Both the position numbers and the translations under genes were made by a program. The notes under the pieces were generated by a model. The model was not told where the DNA came from and made no database searches. It worked only from the letters and a program-made list of their open reading frames with translations. A stretch of DNA of 13,295 bases, taken from contig JAFDVT010000649.1 of NCBI GenBank assembly GCA_018268875.1, forward strand, positions 1 to 13,295, in the 5' to 3' direction. Source of the stretch: Acidobacteriota bacterium. GTDB taxonomy: Bacteria; Acidobacteriota; Terriglobia; Bryobacterales; Bryobacteraceae. Position 1 is the stretch's first letter. Every line of letters begins with the position of its first letter. Below are positions 11,041 to 13,295 of this stretch, piece after piece.

Positions 11041-11690
11041 GGGTCGCCACTGGCGGTTGCGGTGTTGTGAGCGGACTGCGGCTTTTTGTCTTTGGGCGCA
11101 GCGCCGCCGTCCTTGCCGGCCGCCGCGGCCGCAGGACCGCCGCCGGTGTTGGACTTTACGGGGCTCAGAATAATATGCGCGTTACGACCTTCCAATTTCG
11201 GCTGCCCTTCGACGGAACCTACACCGGTCAGGTCCTGCGCGAAACGGAGGAGGAGGTTTTTGCCGAGGTCGACGTGCGCGATTTCGCGGCCGCGAAACTG
11301 CACGACGGCCTTGACGCGATTGCCTTCCTTCAAAAACCGGAGCGCGTGATTCTTCTTGAACTCGTAGTCATGGTCGTCGGTGTTGGGACGGAACTTCAGT
11401 TCCTTCACCTGGATGACATGCTGCTTCTTCTTGGCTTCGTGCTGCTTCTTTTTGTTTTCGTACTGCCACTGGCCGTAGTCCATGGCCTTGGCGACCGGAG
11501 GCTCGGCGGTGGGAGCGATCACAATGAGGTCAAGCCCCATGTCCTGGGCCTTTCGTACGGCCGCGGGCGTAGGCATGACTTCGACTGTTCCGTCAGGAAA
11601 CACTGCCCGGACTTCGCGGGCGCGGATGGCCTCGTTCACGTTTTCACGAATACGGGGCTTGCGGGGGGGGAAACCTCTGGGTGGATACAT
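11034..11690 (-). CDS. infC: Translation initiation factor IF-3 with extended C-terminal tail
   Basis: A 218-aa protein that binds the 30S subunit and monitors initiator tRNA and start-codon choice. The N-domain is about 15-84 (VNEAIRAREVRAVFPDG, LDLIVIAPTAEPPVAKAMDYG), followed by a lysine-rich linker helix and the C-domain at about 92-178 (VKELKFRPNTDDHDYE, FLKEGNRVKAVVQFRGREIA, QPKLEGRNAHIILSP). Residues 180-218 form an extra Ala/Gly/Lys-rich, probably disordered tail absent from E. coli IF3. ATG at 11690 adds about 14 residues before the conserved start. AAGG abuts this ATG with no spacing, so initiation signals are poor, and a non-AUG start (for example ATT at residue 14) is possible because infC uses rare starts in other bacteria. 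The usual partners rpmI and rplT do not follow: the next gene downstream is on the opposite strand. Confidence 0.96.
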   Translation of the reverse strand: MYPPRGFPPRKPRIRENVNEAIRAREVRAVFPDGTVEVMPTPAAVRKAQDMGLDLIVIAPTAEPPVAKAMDYGQWQYENKKKQHEAKKKQHVIQVKELKFRPNTDDHDYEFKKNHALRFLKEGNRVKAVVQFRGREIAHVDLGKNLLLRFAQDLTGVGSVEGQPKLEGRNAHIILSPVKSNTGGGPAAAAAGKDGGAAPKDKKPQSAHNTATASGDPS

Positions 11691-11739
11691 CCTTAAGAAC
11701 GGACCCGGAAATAACGATAGAACATATGTTTACGGTACC

Positions 11740-11761
11740 TATCAGAATCTTATCAGAACCT
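11740..11761. repeat. 11-bp tandem repeat in the infC/csgG-like divergent region
   Basis: TATCAGAATCT (11740-11750) and TATCAGAACCT (11751-11761) are adjacent and differ at one base. They lie between two divergent genes, so an operator or promoter part is possible. TTTACG (11729-11734) and TATCAG (11751-11756), 16 bp apart, are a weak plus-strand promoter candidate for the gene at 11795. Confidence 0.4.
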
Positions 11762-11794
11762 GTGAAAATAGTGGTGAGGAGATTTTCCCGATAC

Positions 11795-12805
11795 ATGCAG
11801 CCAAGTAGCAAATTTATCGCCGCCGCCGTTTTGGGAAGTCTGCTGGCTTCGGGCTTGCCTCTGGCGGCGCAGCAGCAGCAACAGCAGCAGAAGACGAAGC
11901 GCCGGGTGGCGATCCTGAACTTCGAGTACGGCACGGTGTCTTCGAACATCATGCAGATTTTCGGATCGAACGTGGATGTGGGACGCGGCATTGTCGAAGT
12001 ATTGACGGACCGCCTGGTGACCGGCGGCGTGTATTCGGTGTACGAACGCAAGGCGCTGGACAAGGTTCTGGCGGAGCAGAATATTTCGAACAGCGATCGC
12101 TTCGATTCGGCGTCGGCGGCGAAAATCGGCCGTCTTTTGGGGGTGGAAGCGATTATTACGGGCGCCATTACGCAGTTCGGCCGTGACGATTCGTCGGTGA
12201 GCACGGGCGGCATCGGCGGCAAGTATACGTCGAAGATCGGACTGGGCAGCCTGGGCAAGAAGACCTCGAAGGCGGTGGTACAGATCAGCGCGCGCATGAT
12301 CAACGTAGATACGGGCGAAGTCATGCTGGTGGCGCAGGGACGCGGCGATGCGACGCGGTCGGGTCTGGACGTAAGCGGCGCGGGGGCCGGCAGTTCGGTG
12401 ATCGGAGGGGGCGGCATCGACATGCGTAGCGCCAACTTTGCGAACACGATTATTGGCGAGGCCGTGAACAAAGCGGTAACCGAGATGGCCGGGAGGCTGG
12501 AGGCGAGCGCGGGTTCGATTCCGGCGAAGGCTGTTGTGGTGGACGCGCTGGTGGCCGATGTCACCGGCGATACGATCGTGATCAACGCGGGTACGAAGGC
12601 GGGCGTGAAGACCGGCGACCGTTTTCCGGTGACGCGCGTGGGCCGGACGATCAAGGATCCAGTTACGGGCAAGGTGATCAAGCGCGTGGAAGACGCGCTG
12701 GGGGAACTGGAGATCACCGAAGTGGACGCCGATTCGGCGACCGGCAGATTTAGCGGCGCGGGCAAGCCGAAGGTCGGCGACGCGGTCCGAAGCCGGGCCA
12801 ATTAA
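11795..12805 (+). CDS. Secreted CsgG-like protein with FlgT_C-like C-terminal domain
   Basis: A 336-aa protein. Residues 1-25 are a Sec signal peptide (KFIAAAVLGSLLASGLPLAA) followed by seven glutamines (26-32). The CsgG-type domain covers about 36-235: RVAILNFEYGTVSS, GIVEVLTDRLVTGGVYSVYE, VLAEQNISNSDRFD, IGRLLGVEAIITGAITQFG and AVVQISARMINVDTGEVMLV. CsgG itself is an outer-membrane lipoprotein pore for curli; this protein has no lipobox cysteine, so it is probably periplasmic or differently anchored. The C-terminal part (about 245-336, with VINAGTKAGVKTGDRF) resembles the FlgT C-terminal domain. No csgA, csgB or flagellar genes are nearby. ATG at 11795 is supported by the signal peptide; GAGGAG lies 13 nt upstream, rather far. 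The frame stays open back to at least 11681, but nothing there looks like protein. It is followed after 24 bp by a Ser/Thr kinase. Confidence 0.87.
   Translation: MQPSSKFIAAAVLGSLLASGLPLAAQQQQQQQKTKRRVAILNFEYGTVSSNIMQIFGSNVDVGRGIVEVLTDRLVTGGVYSVYERKALDKVLAEQNISNSDRFDSASAAKIGRLLGVEAIITGAITQFGRDDSSVSTGGIGGKYTSKIGLGSLGKKTSKAVVQISARMINVDTGEVMLVAQGRGDATRSGLDVSGAGAGSSVIGGGGIDMRSANFANTIIGEAVNKAVTEMAGRLEASAGSIPAKAVVVDALVADVTGDTIVINAGTKAGVKTGDRFPVTRVGRTIKDPVTGKVIKRVEDALGELEITEVDADSATGRFSGAGKPKVGDAVRSRAN
11870..11890 (+). repeat. CAG/CAA trinucleotide run encoding seven glutamines
   Basis: Seven codons (three CAG, one CAA, three CAG) lie exactly behind the predicted signal-peptide cleavage site of the CsgG-like protein. 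Such runs are prone to slippage, which would change length without breaking the frame. Confidence 0.85.
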
Positions 12806-12829
12806 CGCGTGAGTAAAAGGTAGAACTCT

Positions 12830-13295
12830 ATGTACAGCGTCGGCGAGAAGTTCGGGGATTACGAAGTCCTGCAGATTTTGGGAGCAGGCGGCATGGGCCA
12901 GGTGTACAAGGTCCGGAACCTGCTGTCGGACCGGCTGGAGGCGATGAAGGTCCTGCTGCCGAACCTCGAGAAACAGGCCGATTTGCTGGACCGGTTCATG
13001 CGGGAAATCAAAGTCCAGGCCGGGCTGCAGCACAAAAACATCGCGGGCTTGCATACGGCGCAGCGGCAGGGCGACCGGATCCTGATGTTTATCGAGTACG
13101 TCGACGGGATCACGCTCGATAAGGCTTTGACGCGAGGTCCGCTGACGCCGGAGTTGGCTTCCAATATTATTGGGCAGGTTCTGGAGGCGTTGGAGTACGC
13201 GCATAGCCGCGGCGTGGTGCATCGCGACATCAAGCCGGAAAACATCATGGTGCAACCGGACGGCATGGTGAAGCTGATGGACTTTGGCATCGCCA
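12830..13295 (+). CDS. Eukaryotic-type serine/threonine protein kinase (C-terminus off window)
   Basis: The first 155 residues of a Hanks-type (Pkn) kinase. Visible are the glycine loop GAGGMGQVYKV, the ATP-binding Lys40 in AMKVL, the catalytic loop HRDIKPEN (His131, Arg132, Asp133) and DFG (Asp151). The sequence ends within the activation segment (MDFGIA), so any membrane segment, PASTA, TPR or WD40 part lies outside. All catalytic residues up to this point are intact and it should be active. AAAAGG at 12815-12820 lies 9 nt before the ATG, a good ribosome-binding site. The 24-bp gap to the CsgG-like gene implies co-transcription. Confidence 0.94.
   Translation, partial: MYSVGEKFGDYEVLQILGAGGMGQVYKVRNLLSDRLEAMKVLLPNLEKQADLLDRFMREIKVQAGLQHKNIAGLHTAQRQGDRILMFIEYVDGITLDKALTRGPLTPELASNIIGQVLEALEYAHSRGVVHRDIKPENIMVQPDGMVKLMDFGIA

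Noticed and set aside
11753..13255. 500- and 385-codon minus-strand frames opposite the CsgG-like and kinase genes
   Set aside because: They span two well-supported plus-strand genes and their boundary, and show only low-complexity Arg/His/Ser/Thr-rich sequence.

Overview
The window looks like chromosomal DNA of a high-GC Gram-negative bacterium. The best guess is an Acidobacteriota relative (Solibacter/Bryobacter type). That guess rests on the mix of families (fused ATP-grasp/alpha-E protein, CsgG-like protein beside a Pkn-type Ser/Thr kinase, winged-helix plus six-TM membrane pair), on the outer-membrane barrel protein and on the G/C-rich third codon positions. No rRNA or species marker is present, so the assignment is inference.

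Layout from left to right. (1) 1-2336, minus: circularly permuted ATP-grasp fused to an alpha-E domain, running off the left edge, with a deduced TTG start. (2) 2408-3235, plus: Tat-signal metallophosphoesterase, divergent from (1). (3) 3236-3594: gene-free stretch with a 238-bp element bounded by perfect 17-bp inverted repeats, followed by a 25-bp tandem duplication. (4) 3595-4218, minus: small outer-membrane beta-barrel protein. (5) 4320-5126, plus: M48 zinc peptidase with an N-terminal membrane anchor. (6) 5134-7950, minus: hybrid histidine kinase (PAS-PAS-HisKA-HATPase-pseudoreceiver-receiver), convergent with (5). (7) 8043-8642 and 8659-9042, plus: six-TM membrane protein and winged-helix regulator in one operon, closed by a clear intrinsic terminator. 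(8) 9102-9761, plus: short cis-prenyltransferase (UppS family), then 9774-10757, plus: ankyrin-repeat protein. (9) 10758-11033: gene-free stretch with strong stem-loops, best read as the structured 3' UTR and terminator of infC. (10) 11034-11690, minus: translation initiation factor IF3 with a disordered tail. (11) 11795-12805, plus: secreted CsgG-like/FlgT_C-like protein, then 12830 to the right edge, plus: eukaryotic-type Ser/Thr protein kinase, apparently one operon.

Most genes are ordinary housekeeping, envelope or signalling functions, and I see no defence island, CRISPR array, prophage or biosynthetic cluster. The least expected signal is regulatory. Three plus-strand genes (2408, 8043, 9774) have no usable Shine-Dalgarno but carry the identical -10 hexamer TATGAT ending only 6 to 8 nt before the start codon, so they are predicted to be leaderless mRNAs. 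Neighbouring genes (8659, 9102, 12830) have conventional ribosome-binding sites, so two modes of initiation appear to coexist. Other points of interest are the inverted-repeat element at 3279-3516, the isolated infC with its unusual 3' region, and the CsgG-like/kinase pair.
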